Origin: an uncultured Pelagibacteraceae bacterium
Lineage (GTDB): Bacteria > Pseudomonadota > Alphaproteobacteria > Pelagibacterales > Pelagibacteraceae
Assembly (NCBI GenBank): GCA_902539745.1
Contig: CACBKA010000002.1
Span: forward strand, 79,093-143,092
Length of the DNA: 64,000 bases
Direction of reading: 5' to 3'
Below, in pieces: positions 1-9,351 of the stretch; position 1 is the stretch's first letter, and every line of letters starts with the position of its first letter. A model generated the notes under the pieces. The model saw nothing but the letters and a program-made list of their open reading frames with translations, searched no databases and was not told the origin of the DNA. A program made the translations under genes and the position numbers.

Positions 1-777
1 ATTGGATTTGTTACACTATCAAAAGGAGTTGATCCTGATGATTTCATAAAAGAAAAAGGAAAAAAAGCCTTTGTAGAATTTTTAACAAATAAATTATCAA
101 TTGAGGAATTTATTTGGAAAAATTATTTAAATAATCTGGATAGATCTGATCCTTTTGCTTCGACTAAATTTGAAAAAAAATTTAGAAATCTTTGTGGGAC
201 CATTAAAGACAAAACTTTAAGAAAATATATTCTTGAAAATTATCTTGAAAAAATTAAAAATTTAACACCTTTACAAAAAGGCAAAGACAAAATAATTAAT
301 AATTACAGAATTTTAAGTGAGACAAAAAAAATTTCTGTTGCAAAAGATCATCTTTCTAAAGAAGAAATTAAAGAATATTCAATTTTGTACATAATGTTTA
401 ATTACCCAAACATTATTTCACCTAGAGCAGAGCTTTTTGATGATATTCAATTTTCGAGTAGTCAACTAAATAAGTTAAAGTCAGAACTTTTAGGGATTAT
501 ATCTAAAGATAAATTTGAAAAAAAAAATTTAGATGAATTAGCAAAAAGATATTTAAATTTGATAAACGACATTAACCAAAACTCTGTAATTAAAAATATT
601 TTTTTAAAAAAAGATGAAGAAAAACAAGTTGAGTTGTTAAATGAAATTCTTAAAGAACTTAATGATATTAAATTTTCTAAAAAAATCGAGAATCTAGAAA
701 ATAAACTCATAGAGAAATTTGATGAAAAATCATACTCTGACTTAATAAAGCTTAAAAGTAGGATAAATAAAGAGTAA
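1..777 (+). CDS. dnaG: DNA primase, C-terminal part (5' truncated by window edge)
   Basis: Frame 1 is open from base 1 to the stop at 775-777; translation begins IGFVTLSKGVDPDDFIKEKGKKAFVEFL, resembling the DnaG 'DPDD' region; lies directly upstream of rpoD as in the classic dnaG-rpoD arrangement. Confidence 0.88.
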   Translation: MGFVTLSKGVDPDDFIKEKGKKAFVEFLTNKLSIEEFIWKNYLNNLDRSDPFASTKFEKKFRNLCGTIKDKTLRKYILENYLEKIKNLTPLQKGKDKIINNYRILSETKKISVAKDHLSKEEIKEYSILYIMFNYPNIISPRAELFDDIQFSSSQLNKLKSELLGIISKDKFEKKNLDELAKRYLNLINDINQNSVIKNIFLKKDEEKQVELLNEILKELNDIKFSKKIENLENKLIEKFDEKSYSDLIKLKSRINKE

Positions 778-836
778 ATTAAGTATAGATTTTTAATAAT
801 TTGTCTCTATATATACTTAATCGATAATCTGACTGT

Positions 837-2726
837 ATGAAAACCAAACTAATAACTAAGTCATTTGAACGTCTTTTAGACAAAGGTGTTCATAGAGGTT
901 TTATTACCTATGAAGAACTGGGAAAATCACTAGGTAAAAGAAATAGCTCACATGAAAATTTAGAAAAAGCTTTAATTATTCTTTTTGATAAAAAAGTTAC
1001 ATTAGTTTCAAAAAAGTCTGAATTTCAATCACTGAAGAAAAAAGAGGTAAACCAAGTTGACTCTGAAAAATCCTCAGAAAAAAGTGATGATCCTATTAGA
1101 ATGTACTTAAGAGAAATGGGTGGGGTCGAACTTCTATCCCGTGATGGAGAAATAGCAATAGCAAAAAGAATTGAGGCAGGAAAAAATGTTATGATCAATG
1201 CTCTTACCCAGAGTCCTTTGATCTCAAAAAAAATCTTTGAGTGGAAAGACCAGCTTGAAAAAAATGAACTTTTAGTTAGAGACATAATAGATATAGATTC
1301 TACCTATGAAGATTTTGAGAATGATAATTCAGAGGATGGTAATTTAAAGAAAGTCACAAAAGAAAAATTAAAAAATAACAATAATACAAAAGAAAAAAAA
1401 GATGAGTCAAAAGATAAAAATGATGAGAAAACAGAGGAATACGTTGATCAAAATGATGAATTTAACGTTTCTCTTGCAGCAATGGAGGAGGAGATAAAAC
1501 CTAAAGTAATATCTCTTATTCAAAACCTTTCAAAAAATTACGCTAAACTTAAAAAATATCAAATAGAAAAACTTAATTGTATTCTTAACTCCCAAGAGCT
1601 TTCAGTCTCTAAAAATAAAAATCTTAAGAAAATACAGGGGATCCTTGTTGAAGATTTTGAAAGCTTACAATTAAGCCCTTCTGTTGTTGAAGAATTAGTT
1701 CAGGCTCATTATAAAGAGAACAAAAAAATATTGTCATTAGAAGGCGTCTTACTCAGACTTGCAAATGAAAATAAAATTTCAAGAGAAGAATTTATTAAAT
1801 ATTATGTAGGAAATGAAATTAATTCAAAATTTGAAACATTTTTAAAAGAGAATAAAACATGGAAAAATTTTTTTAAAAAACATAAAAAAGAATTTCATGA
1901 AATAAGAGATAGACTTGTTGAATTTAGTAAAAAAATAGAACTGCCAGTTGGCGAATTTAAAACATTAGTAAAAAGAATACAAAAGGGAGAAAGAGAGTCT
2001 CGAATTGCAAAAAAGGAGATGGTTGAAGCAAATTTGAGGCTAGTAATTTCTATTGCAAAAAAATACACAAACCGTGGTCTTCAGTTCTTAGACCTTATTC
2101 AGGAGGGAAACATTGGATTAATGAAGGCAGTTGATAAGTTTGAATACAGACGTGGATACAAATTCTCTACCTATGCCACTTGGTGGATAAGACAAGCAAT
2201 TACTAGATCGATTGCAGATCAAGCAAGAACAATTAGGATTCCAGTTCACATGATTGAAACAATTAACAAGATTGTGAGAACACAAAGACAAATATTAAGT
2301 GAGTTCGGTAGAGAGGCGACACCAGAAGAACTTGCAAAAAAACTGGCGATGCCATTGGAAAAAGTGAGAAAAGTTTTAAAAATTTCTAAAGAACCTGTAT
2401 CTCTTGAAACACCAGTAGGTGACGAAGAAGATAGTAGCTTAGGAGATTTTATAGAGGATAAAAACGCTTTGCAACCTTTAGATACTGCTATCAGATCTAA
2501 TCTCAGTGAGTCCACAACAAAAATTTTAGCTTCCCTCACACCTAGAGAGGAGAGAGTTCTTAGAATGAGGTTTGGAATTGGAATGAACACCGACCATACT
2601 TTAGAGGAAGTTGGATTGCAGTTTAATGTTACAAGAGAAAGAATAAGACAAATAGAGGCAAAAGCTTTGAGAAAGCTTAAACATCCAAGTAGATCAAAAC
2701 AATTGAAAAGCTTTTTAGAGAAGTAG
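837..2726 (+). CDS. rpoD: RNA polymerase sigma factor RpoD (sigma-70)
   Basis: Contains [107 protein letters not shown] and [22 protein letters not shown]. Confidence 0.98.
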   Translation: MKTKLITKSFERLLDKGVHRGFITYEELGKSLGKRNSSHENLEKALIILFDKKVTLVSKKSEFQSLKKKEVNQVDSEKSSEKSDDPIRMYLREMGGVELLSRDGEIAIAKRIEAGKNVMINALTQSPLISKKIFEWKDQLEKNELLVRDIIDIDSTYEDFENDNSEDGNLKKVTKEKLKNNNNTKEKKDESKDKNDEKTEEYVDQNDEFNVSLAAMEEEIKPKVISLIQNLSKNYAKLKKYQIEKLNCILNSQELSVSKNKNLKKIQGILVEDFESLQLSPSVVEELVQAHYKENKKILSLEGVLLRLANENKISREEFIKYYVGNEINSKFETFLKENKTWKNFFKKHKKEFHEIRDRLVEFSKKIELPVGEFKTLVKRIQKGERESRIAKKEMVEANLRLVISIAKKYTNRGLQFLDLIQEGNIGLMKAVDKFEYRRGYKFSTYATWWIRQAITRSIADQARTIRIPVHMIETINKIVRTQRQILSEFGREATPEELAKKLAMPLEKVRKVLKISKEPVSLETPVGDEEDSSLGDFIEDKNALQPLDTAIRSNLSESTTKILASLTPREERVLRMRFGIGMNTDHTLEEVGLQFNVTRERIRQIEAKALRKLKHPSRSKQLKSFLEK

Positions 2727-2743
2727 GTCTCTAAAATTAAATC

Positions 2744-4333
2744 ATGATTAAAGCCTTGTTAACAAAGTATAAAACATCATTATATTTTTTTTTTTTAATT
2801 TTAATTTCTTTTTCGATAAATCAATATTATGCATTTATAGGTGTATTACCTATAGATACCTTTTCAACCTTTAATTCTGGTTACGACCTTTTGAATGGTT
2901 CAATCCCATTTAAAGATTATTGGATAATTAAGGGCCCTATTCTAGATATAGTTCAAGCAATTTTTTTTAAATTCTTCGGTGTTTCTTGGTTCAGTTATGC
3001 TGCTCACTCTTCAACATTTAATTCAATATTTGCTTTAGGAACATTTTTTACATTAAGAAAATTCAAATTAGACTTAAAATACGCATTTATTTATTCAGCT
3101 TTGGCATCTGTTTTAATGTATCCAACTTACGGAACACCTTTTACTGATCACCATGTATCAATTTTTTCAATGTTATCTATATATTCTTTATGTTTAGCAA
3201 TTAAAACAAAAAAAAATATTTATTGGTTTTTAATTCCTATTCTTTTATTTATTGGTTTTTTCTCTAAACAAACCCCAATAGGATATTTTGGGATATTAAT
3301 TGGGGCAATATCGATTATTTATTTTATATTAAATTTTAATATAAAAAATTTGATTTATGTTGCGATTGGATCTGTATTAATAATTTCAGTTTTTTTTATA
3401 CTAATTTTTTCTTATCAAATATCTATTGAGGATATACTTATACAACACTTTCTATTTCCAATATCTTTAGGTGAGACACGTTTAGAATGGTTATTACCTT
3501 TTGAATTCCAAAGGTTTGTTTTTCGACATAAACTTATTTATATTGCACTATCAATTCCTATATTTTTATTTTTTAAAAATATAATCAAAAATTTTAAAAC
3601 AATATTCAGTCATGATAATTTAATCTTTGTATTACTTATTGGGACATTATTAATTTTTGTAAGCCACCAACTGATGACAATAAATGGAATGTTTATCTTC
3701 TTTTTAATACCTGTATTTTGTGGATTTTCACATATATATTCAAATTCTTTTAAAAATAAAAAAAAATTTATAAATTTTTTTTTAGTTTTAAGTTTGGTTT
3801 CTACAATTTATTACAATCAAAAATATATAAGCAAAAGAGATACTTTAATTTTGAGAGATGCTGACTTAAATAAGTCAGTTGATGCTTCAGTTTTAAGTAA
3901 TAAACTTAAAAATTTAAGATGGTTAACTCATCACTACCCTGAAAACCCCAACCAAGAAATTAAAAACTTAAAAGAAAGTATAGATATTATTAAAAATGAT
4001 AGTCGTAAGAAAATGATAGTAACAGATTATCAGTTTATTTCAGTTGAATTATCAATTAACGATAATTCAGCTGCAAGAGTGTGGTGGAGACATCATATTT
4101 ACCCTGATGTAAATGAAAAATACTTTCAATATTGGAAAAGATTTCTCATAAAAAAAATTATTCGCGAAAATATAGAAATAATTTATACTATTCATCCACT
4201 TGAAGGTGAAAAAGATATTTTCGAAGGTTTAATAAGCACAGATTGTTATTTAAAAAAAAACCTGAATGAAATTTTAGTTTTGCAAACACTTAAAAAATGT
4301 AAAGATTTTGAATTATTTGTGAATTTAAAATAA
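2744..4333 (+). CDS. Multi-pass membrane protein, probable GT-C type glycosyltransferase (GT39/ArnT-like)
   Basis: 529 aa, many hydrophobic segments; N-terminal NQYYAFIGVLPIDTFSTFNSGYDLLNGSIPFKDYWIIKGP resembles GT-C fold transferases; adjacent to a GT2 glycosyltransferase. Confidence 0.55.
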   Translation: MIKALLTKYKTSLYFFFLILISFSINQYYAFIGVLPIDTFSTFNSGYDLLNGSIPFKDYWIIKGPILDIVQAIFFKFFGVSWFSYAAHSSTFNSIFALGTFFTLRKFKLDLKYAFIYSALASVLMYPTYGTPFTDHHVSIFSMLSIYSLCLAIKTKKNIYWFLIPILLFIGFFSKQTPIGYFGILIGAISIIYFILNFNIKNLIYVAIGSVLIISVFFILIFSYQISIEDILIQHFLFPISLGETRLEWLLPFEFQRFVFRHKLIYIALSIPIFLFFKNIIKNFKTIFSHDNLIFVLLIGTLLIFVSHQLMTINGMFIFFLIPVFCGFSHIYSNSFKNKKKFINFFLVLSLVSTIYYNQKYISKRDTLILRDADLNKSVDASVLSNKLKNLRWLTHHYPENPNQEIKNLKESIDIIKNDSRKKMIVTDYQFISVELSINDNSAARVWWRHHIYPDVNEKYFQYWKRFLIKKIIRENIEIIYTIHPLEGEKDIFEGLISTDCYLKKNLNEILVLQTLKKCKDFELFVNLK

Positions 4334-4342
4334 TTATATAAA

Positions 4343-5152
4343 ATGTTTAAAATTAAAAAAAGAGTAGAATTTAGTCCTGAAGAGAATAAAATGAGAAGTG
4401 CATCTGATACACTTAATGCCTCACAAGTTTTTAATTCAAGAAAATCAAGTAATTTAAAGTTTCTATTAAAAAAAAGATTCGATTGGATGAATGAATTCAT
4501 TAACAAAAGTGATGTCGGAATTGAAGTTGGCTCAGGAGCTGGATTTGCGAAGTATTTTATCAAAAATAGAAATCTTAAATTAACAGATTTAAGCAATGAC
4601 TCTCATCTAGATTTTAAAAATATTGATGCTCAAAATACTAATTTTAAAGATTCCAGTTTTGATTACGTTATTGCTTCCAATATGTTGCATCACGTGCCTT
4701 TTCCAATGAAATTTTTCAGAGAGATGAACAGAATTTTAAAAAAAGACGGAAAATTAATTATTTTTGAACCCTACAGCTCAGTACTTTTACAATTAGTGAC
4801 TTTAGTAATGAAACATGAAGGATTTGATTTTACAGTCAATGTTTGGGATGAAAAAAACCCAAAAAGTGATGAGAAAGATGTATGGGCGGGCAATATAGCT
4901 GTGCCAAATTTAATTTTTGATGATAAAGAAAAGTTTGAAGAAAAAATGGGAAACTATTTCAATATTAAATACGAGAAATTAACAGAATGTTTTATTTTTT
5001 TAAATTCAGGAGGCGTTACCTCAAAAACATTTTGTATTCCTATGAATAATTTTTTTATGAATATTTTAAATCTTATTGACTCAATTTTGGTAAAAATTTT
5101 TCCAAGCTTTTTTTGTCTTGGAAGAAGATTGGTTTTAATTAAAAAAAATTAA
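4343..5152 (+). CDS. Class I SAM-dependent methyltransferase
   Basis: GIEVGSGAGFAKYF, DYVIASNMLHHVPFPMKFFREMNRILKKDGKLIIFEP: typical Methyltransf_11 motifs. Confidence 0.85.
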   Translation: MFKIKKRVEFSPEENKMRSASDTLNASQVFNSRKSSNLKFLLKKRFDWMNEFINKSDVGIEVGSGAGFAKYFIKNRNLKLTDLSNDSHLDFKNIDAQNTNFKDSSFDYVIASNMLHHVPFPMKFFREMNRILKKDGKLIIFEPYSSVLLQLVTLVMKHEGFDFTVNVWDEKNPKSDEKDVWAGNIAVPNLIFDDKEKFEEKMGNYFNIKYEKLTECFIFLNSGGVTSKTFCIPMNNFFMNILNLIDSILVKIFPSFFCLGRRLVLIKKN

Positions 5153-5156
5153 AATT

Positions 5157-6032
5157 ATGAAAAATTTTACTATAGCAATCCCAGTTTTTAATGACTGGGA
5201 TAATTTGAATAGACTTCTTAAAAAGATAAATTTAATAGCTAAAAAAAATAGTTTTGAATTTAATATTCTAATTATAAATGATTTTTCAACAATTAAGCAA
5301 AAAATTAATTTTAAAAAAAATATTTATATAAAAAAATTAGATGTCCTCAATTTAGATAAAAATTTGGGAAGTCAAAGAGCGATAGCAGTAGCATTGAATT
5401 ACTTATTAAAACAAAAAAAAAAAATTAAAAACGATATAGTTATCATGGATGCTGACGGCCAGGATGATCCTAATGTTATTAAAAATTTAATTTACACTTT
5501 TAAAAAAAATCATCCAGATATTGTGGTTGTTGAGAGAACCAACAGAAACGAGCAATTTTGGTTTAAATTTCTTTATTCGTTTCACAAAATAATTTTGTTC
5601 ATATTCACCGGCAACTATATTAAGTTCGGTAATTTCAGTCTAATTAGCTCTAGAAAAATAAAAAATATAATAAATAGCAGTGATCTGTGGGCTGCATACC
5701 CGGCTGCTATAGTAAATAATTTAAACAATATTAAAAAAATTCAAAGTGAAAGAAAAAAGAGATATTCAGGAAATTCAAAGGTGAACTTAAATAAACTTTT
5801 TAATCATTCAAGCAGAGTATTTTCTGTTTTTAAAAATAAAATTGTGGTTACTTCAATTGTTTATTGTTATGTATTATATTTCATTTTAGGGTACGATAAT
5901 TTAATTTTTTATTTTTTTACTATCTCGATAATTATTGCTAATCTTTATAATTTTTATATAGATTTTACGAATAAGAAAGACTTTAAAAATAATAACAAGC
6001 TGTTAAAAGCTAAATTAAGAAAGATTTTTTAA
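5157..6032 (+). CDS. Family 2 glycosyltransferase (GtrB/DPM1-like)
   Basis: FTIAIPVFNDWDNLNRLL, VLNLDKNLGSQRAIAVALNYLL, IVIMDADGQDDPNVIKNLI; C-terminal hydrophobic segments. Confidence 0.85.
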   Translation: MKNFTIAIPVFNDWDNLNRLLKKINLIAKKNSFEFNILIINDFSTIKQKINFKKNIYIKKLDVLNLDKNLGSQRAIAVALNYLLKQKKKIKNDIVIMDADGQDDPNVIKNLIYTFKKNHPDIVVVERTNRNEQFWFKFLYSFHKIILFIFTGNYIKFGNFSLISSRKIKNIINSSDLWAAYPAAIVNNLNNIKKIQSERKKRYSGNSKVNLNKLFNHSSRVFSVFKNKIVVTSIVYCYVLYFILGYDNLIFYFFTISIIIANLYNFYIDFTNKKDFKNNNKLLKAKLRKIF

Positions 6033-6080
6033 CCAACAATCTTGCTTGAGCTCAAAAAGTGTTATAAACATTTAATTCAA

Positions 6081-6157
6081 GGGCCTGTAGCTCAGCTGGT
6101 TAGAGCAGTACACTCATAATGTATTGGTCCCAGGTTCGAATCCTGGCGGGCCCACCA
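6081..6157 (+). tRNA. tRNA with CAU anticodon, probably tRNA-Ile2 (lysidine type)
   Basis: GGGCCTGTAGCTCAGCTGGTTAGAGCAGTACACTCATAATGTATTGGTCCCAGGTTCGAATCCTGGCGGGCCCACCA: 77 nt cloverleaf, anticodon CAT, encoded CCA. GGGCC...GGCCC acceptor resembles bacterial tRNA-Ile(CAU) more than elongator Met. Confidence 0.92.
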
Positions 6158-6209
6158 ATTATTTAGAAATTCTCTTACTTAACTTTAGAGATTTGAAGAA
6201 TAGAATATT

Positions 6210-6812
6210 TTATTTTTTTGTAAATTCCTCTAATTTAGAGAAAAGAGCATTAATATCGTTATTATTTGAATTTAATATGGATGCGAACTCCTCTTTTTGT
6301 GTTCTAGCTAGGCTTAGTCCCTCAATAATTAAATCTCTTATTAAAGGTTTTTCTGGATTTTTTGTATAAACTCTCCAGTCGATTTTTACCTCAGGTTTTT
6401 TATCGGTTTTAACCAACATACTTTTAACAATTGTGTACTTTTCATTAATTTTCTCAGCAGACAAAACAGTAATTTTTGGATCAGAATAATCAGTAAGTCT
6501 TGAAGTAAAACTTTTTAAAAAGTAACTCTCAAATACTTTATTATATTTATCAATTTGATCCTCTGTGATTTCTTTCCTTTTCTTTCCTAAAGTGTAATAG
6601 CCTATTCCTTTTACATCTACGGTTTTAAGAGCTATAACGGAGAGTTTTTCAGCTTTAATTTCCTTACTGTCTTGACTATTTAATATTAATTTAGCTTCAT
6701 CTATGATTTCTGAAATAAACTTCTCTGGATCTGAACTATATCCAAAAGCTTTAATATTTTGGCAAAAACTTATTATTAAAATTAAGAGAAAAGATGCAAA
6801 GATTCTTTTCAT
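6210..6812 (-). CDS. mlaC: ABC transporter auxiliary component, MlaC/Ttg2D-like phospholipid-binding protein
   Basis: 200 aa with signal peptide; DQIDKYNKVFESYFLKSFTSRLTDYSDPKITV...DWRVYTKNPEKPLIRDLIIEGLSLARTQKEEFASIL fits MlaC; adjacent to the MlaA gene. Confidence 0.82.
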   Translation of the reverse strand: MKRIFASFLLILIISFCQNIKAFGYSSDPEKFISEIIDEAKLILNSQDSKEIKAEKLSVIALKTVDVKGIGYYTLGKKRKEITEDQIDKYNKVFESYFLKSFTSRLTDYSDPKITVLSAEKINEKYTIVKSMLVKTDKKPEVKIDWRVYTKNPEKPLIRDLIIEGLSLARTQKEEFASILNSNNNDINALFSKLEEFTKK

Positions 6813-6822
6813 AAACTAAACT

Positions 6823-7608
6823 TTATTGATTATCAATTTCTTCCCAATCACTATCATCTTGCTCCTTATCGGCGATTGGTGCATTTGATATTTTTTGAGC
6901 TCTATTTTGAAGATATAGACTTTTTACAGAAGCATAAAAATCTATCGAATTGTTTTGTAAGCTTTCAATAGATTCAATATTTTTTGATCTAAAATCCACT
7001 GCATCTGTACCTTTGTAATAAAAATAGTTATGTTCCTGGAGATTATCATTTCCAACAACCATATCTGTTTCAGTATTGTGAGTTACTTGATAAACAGGAT
7101 CAAGGAAAACATTACCGATCATTCCAACCGCATCACGCGCTGTGGTTGGACCTAATATCGGAAGAACAAAATAACATCCTGTGTCTGCTCCCCATACACC
7201 TAATGTTTGTCCGAAATCTTCTCTACTTTTCTTTTCAAAACCCATTTTAGTTGCTGGATCAAAAATTCCTAAAATTCCAACTGTTGTGTTAACGGCAAAT
7301 CTTCCGGCAGTATTTGTTGCACCCTTAAAGTCTCCTTGTAATATGTTATTTGATAAAGTTAGTAATGATCTTAGGTTTCCAACAAAGTTACTTGAACCCT
7401 TTCTTATTGGAACTGGTAAAGCTCTATAGCCTTTGGCGACTGGTTTAAAAATAACATTATCAAGAGCCATATTGAATTTCAATGTGCCCCTGCTTAATTT
7501 TTCAAAACACTCATTTGCCGTATATTTTTCTTCCGCAAAAGAGTTAAACGTGCAAGACAGCAAAAATGCTAATGAAATGACAATTGTTTTTAAAGGTTTT
7601 AGACGCAT
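6823..7608 (-). CDS. mlaA: MlaA/VacJ family lipoprotein
   Basis: FNMALDNVIFKPVAKGYRALPVPIRKGSSNFVGNLRSLLTLSNNILQGDFKGATNTAGRFAVNTTVGILGIFDPATKMGF...GQTLGVWGADTGCYFVLPILGPTTARDAVG is a clear VacJ signature. Confidence 0.95.
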   Translation of the reverse strand: MRLKPLKTIVISLAFLLSCTFNSFAEEKYTANECFEKLSRGTLKFNMALDNVIFKPVAKGYRALPVPIRKGSSNFVGNLRSLLTLSNNILQGDFKGATNTAGRFAVNTTVGILGIFDPATKMGFEKKSREDFGQTLGVWGADTGCYFVLPILGPTTARDAVGMIGNVFLDPVYQVTHNTETDMVVGNDNLQEHNYFYYKGTDAVDFRSKNIESIESLQNNSIDFYASVKSLYLQNRAQKISNAPIADKEQDDSDWEEIDNQ

Positions 7609-7631
7609 TTTTTATGATATATATGTTTTTG

Positions 7632-8336
7632 ATGGAAATTACCAAATTTTATTCACCAAATTTTGATAAAAAAAAAAGGCTTAACAAAAATATTACAGCA
7701 ATAATCATACATTATACTGGAATGCAATCTGAACGAGAATCAATAAAAAGACTTACTTCTATGAAATCAAAAGTGAGCTGTCATTATTTAATAAATAGAT
7801 CGGGTAAAATTTTTAAAATGGTTAAAGAGGAAAATATTGCCTGGCATGCAGGCAAATCGATGTGGGGAAAATACAAAAATTTAAATGAAAATTCTATAGG
7901 CATTGAGCTTGTAAATAAAGGCCATCAATTTGGATATCAAAATTATACAAAAAAACAGATAAATAAATTAGTTTTGTTATGCAAACACTTAATAAAAAAA
8001 TACAAAATTAAAAGAAGGCTAATTTTGGGTCATTCTGACGTTGCCCCATTAAGAAAAATTGATCCAGGTGAGAAATTTCCATGGAAGTATTTGTCATCGA
8101 AAGGAATTGGAATTTATCCAAAAAAAATATTAAATAAACAAATTAATTATCCTAATCTTCAAATTAACAGATTTTTAAAAAATCTTCATAAAATTGGATA
8201 CAGATATTTAAATTCGAATTTAAAGAAAAAAATAATCAAAAATTTTCAACGAAGGTATAGGCCAAGAAAAGCAGACGGAATTTTGGACCTAGAAACTATG
8301 AAAATAAGCCAATTTTTATCTAAAAATCAAAAATAG
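7632..8336 (+). CDS. N-acetylmuramoyl-L-alanine amidase (Amidase_2, AmpD/AmiD-like) with C-terminal peptidoglycan-binding-like region
   Basis: ITAIIIHYTGMQSERESIKRL, SCHYLINRSGKIFKMVKEENIAWHAGKS, NENSIGIELVNKG, LILGHSDVAPLRKIDPGEKFPWKYL. Start set at MEITKF rather than the longer track ORF, which would overlap divergent mlaA. Confidence 0.88.
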   Translation: MEITKFYSPNFDKKKRLNKNITAIIIHYTGMQSERESIKRLTSMKSKVSCHYLINRSGKIFKMVKEENIAWHAGKSMWGKYKNLNENSIGIELVNKGHQFGYQNYTKKQINKLVLLCKHLIKKYKIKRRLILGHSDVAPLRKIDPGEKFPWKYLSSKGIGIYPKKILNKQINYPNLQINRFLKNLHKIGYRYLNSNLKKKIIKNFQRRYRPRKADGILDLETMKISQFLSKNQK

Positions 8337-8368
8337 CTTGATTTTTACATTATTAGCTCTATAGCGGT

Positions 8369-8738
8369 AAGTGCTAGGCAATTGGATTGTCGTTACTTTT
8401 AACTATGTTAATTGTAGAGGAAAGTCCGGGCTCCATAAAGACACAGTGCCAGTTAACGGCTGGCGAGGGTGACCTTAGGGATAGTGCCACAGAGAACAGA
8501 CCGCCTAATCAAGGTAAGGGTGAAACGGTGTGGTAAGAGCGCACCGGTTTTTTGGCAACAAAAAACGCACGGCAAACCCCACTGGGAGCAAGACTAAAAA
8601 GAGATGACACTGCGTAAGCAAAAAACAGTCTTTAGTTGGTCATCAGGGTTAGTCGCTTGAATTTAAGTGTGAACTTAAATCTAGATAAATGACATCTTAA
8701 ATGACAGAACCCGGCTTAAAGATTGCCTAGCAAACTCA
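8369..8738 (+). ncRNA. rnpB: RNase P RNA (bacterial type A)
   Basis: GAGGAAAGTCCGGGCTCC, ACAGAGAACAGACCGCC, AGGTAAGGGTGAAACGGTG(T)GGTAAGAGCGCACCG, GACAGAACCCGGCTTA; 5' GCTAGGCAAT pairs with 3' ATTGCCTAGC. Ends approximate. Confidence 0.97.
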
Positions 8739-8805
8739 CCTTAAATGTTCATGTTTTGTATCCACAAATCTCCTAAAGGTAAATAAACTTATAAACAAAT
8801 AAGTA

Positions 8806-8834
8806 TTGACTACAATTTAATATACCCATAGTAT
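8806..8834 (+). promoter_or_regulatory. Putative sigma-70 promoter of the dcw cluster
   Basis: TTGACT (8806-8811), 17 bp, TAGTAT (8829-8834), upstream of mraZ. Confidence 0.6.
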
Positions 8835-8849
8835 CCCATGAATTCCCAT
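8825..8849 (-). promoter_or_regulatory. Putative MraZ operator: three ATGGG boxes with exact 10-bp period
   Basis: CCCAT at 8825, 8835 and 8845 (ATGGG on the minus strand), overlapping the putative -10; MraZ is known to bind direct TGGG-type repeats with about 10-bp periodicity upstream of mraZ. Confidence 0.65.
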
Positions 8850-8886
8850 ATAAAGGGAATTGGGAGATTTTAAAGAAAGATGAAAT

Positions 8887-9351
8887 ATGTTTCTGTCAAG
8901 TTACGAAAACAAATTAGACAAAAAGGGAAGGGTGTCCGTGCCATCTAGTTTCAGAGCTTATTTAAATTCTATGGGTTATAACGGATTTATTACATATCCC
9001 TCTTTTAATCATGCAGCATTAGACGGATGCGCACAAGACAGAATTGAAAAATTGTCTGAAAGTATAGACTCCCTAGGACCTTTTGAGGATAAAAGAGATT
9101 ACTTTGCAACATCAGTTTTATCAGAGAGTATAAACTTAAATTTTGATAGTGAAGGAAGGGTATCGATTCCAGATAAACTTCTAAACCACGCTAAAATTAG
9201 ATCTTCCATAATATTTGTTGGATTAGGAAAAGTTTTTCAAATGTGGGATCCTAAATTATTTTTAAATTTTCAATCAAAAGCTAGAAAAAAATCTTACTTA
9301 AATAGATCTGCTTTAAAATGGGATAATAAATTTAAAAAGGAGGGTGTATGA
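8887..9351 (+). CDS. mraZ: Transcriptional regulator MraZ
   Basis: MFLSSYENKLDKKGRVSVPSSFRAYL...NLNFDSEGRVSIPDKLLNHAKI...IFVGLGKVFQMWDP. Confidence 0.97.
   Translation: MFLSSYENKLDKKGRVSVPSSFRAYLNSMGYNGFITYPSFNHAALDGCAQDRIEKLSESIDSLGPFEDKRDYFATSVLSESINLNFDSEGRVSIPDKLLNHAKIRSSIIFVGLGKVFQMWDPKLFLNFQSKARKKSYLNRSALKWDNKFKKEGV

Noticed and set aside
6124-6369. 81-aa ORF starting in the tRNA (MVPGSNPGGPTN…)
   Set aside because: MVPGSNPGGP is a translated tRNA T-arm/acceptor, a classic spurious ORF; also antisense to mlaC.
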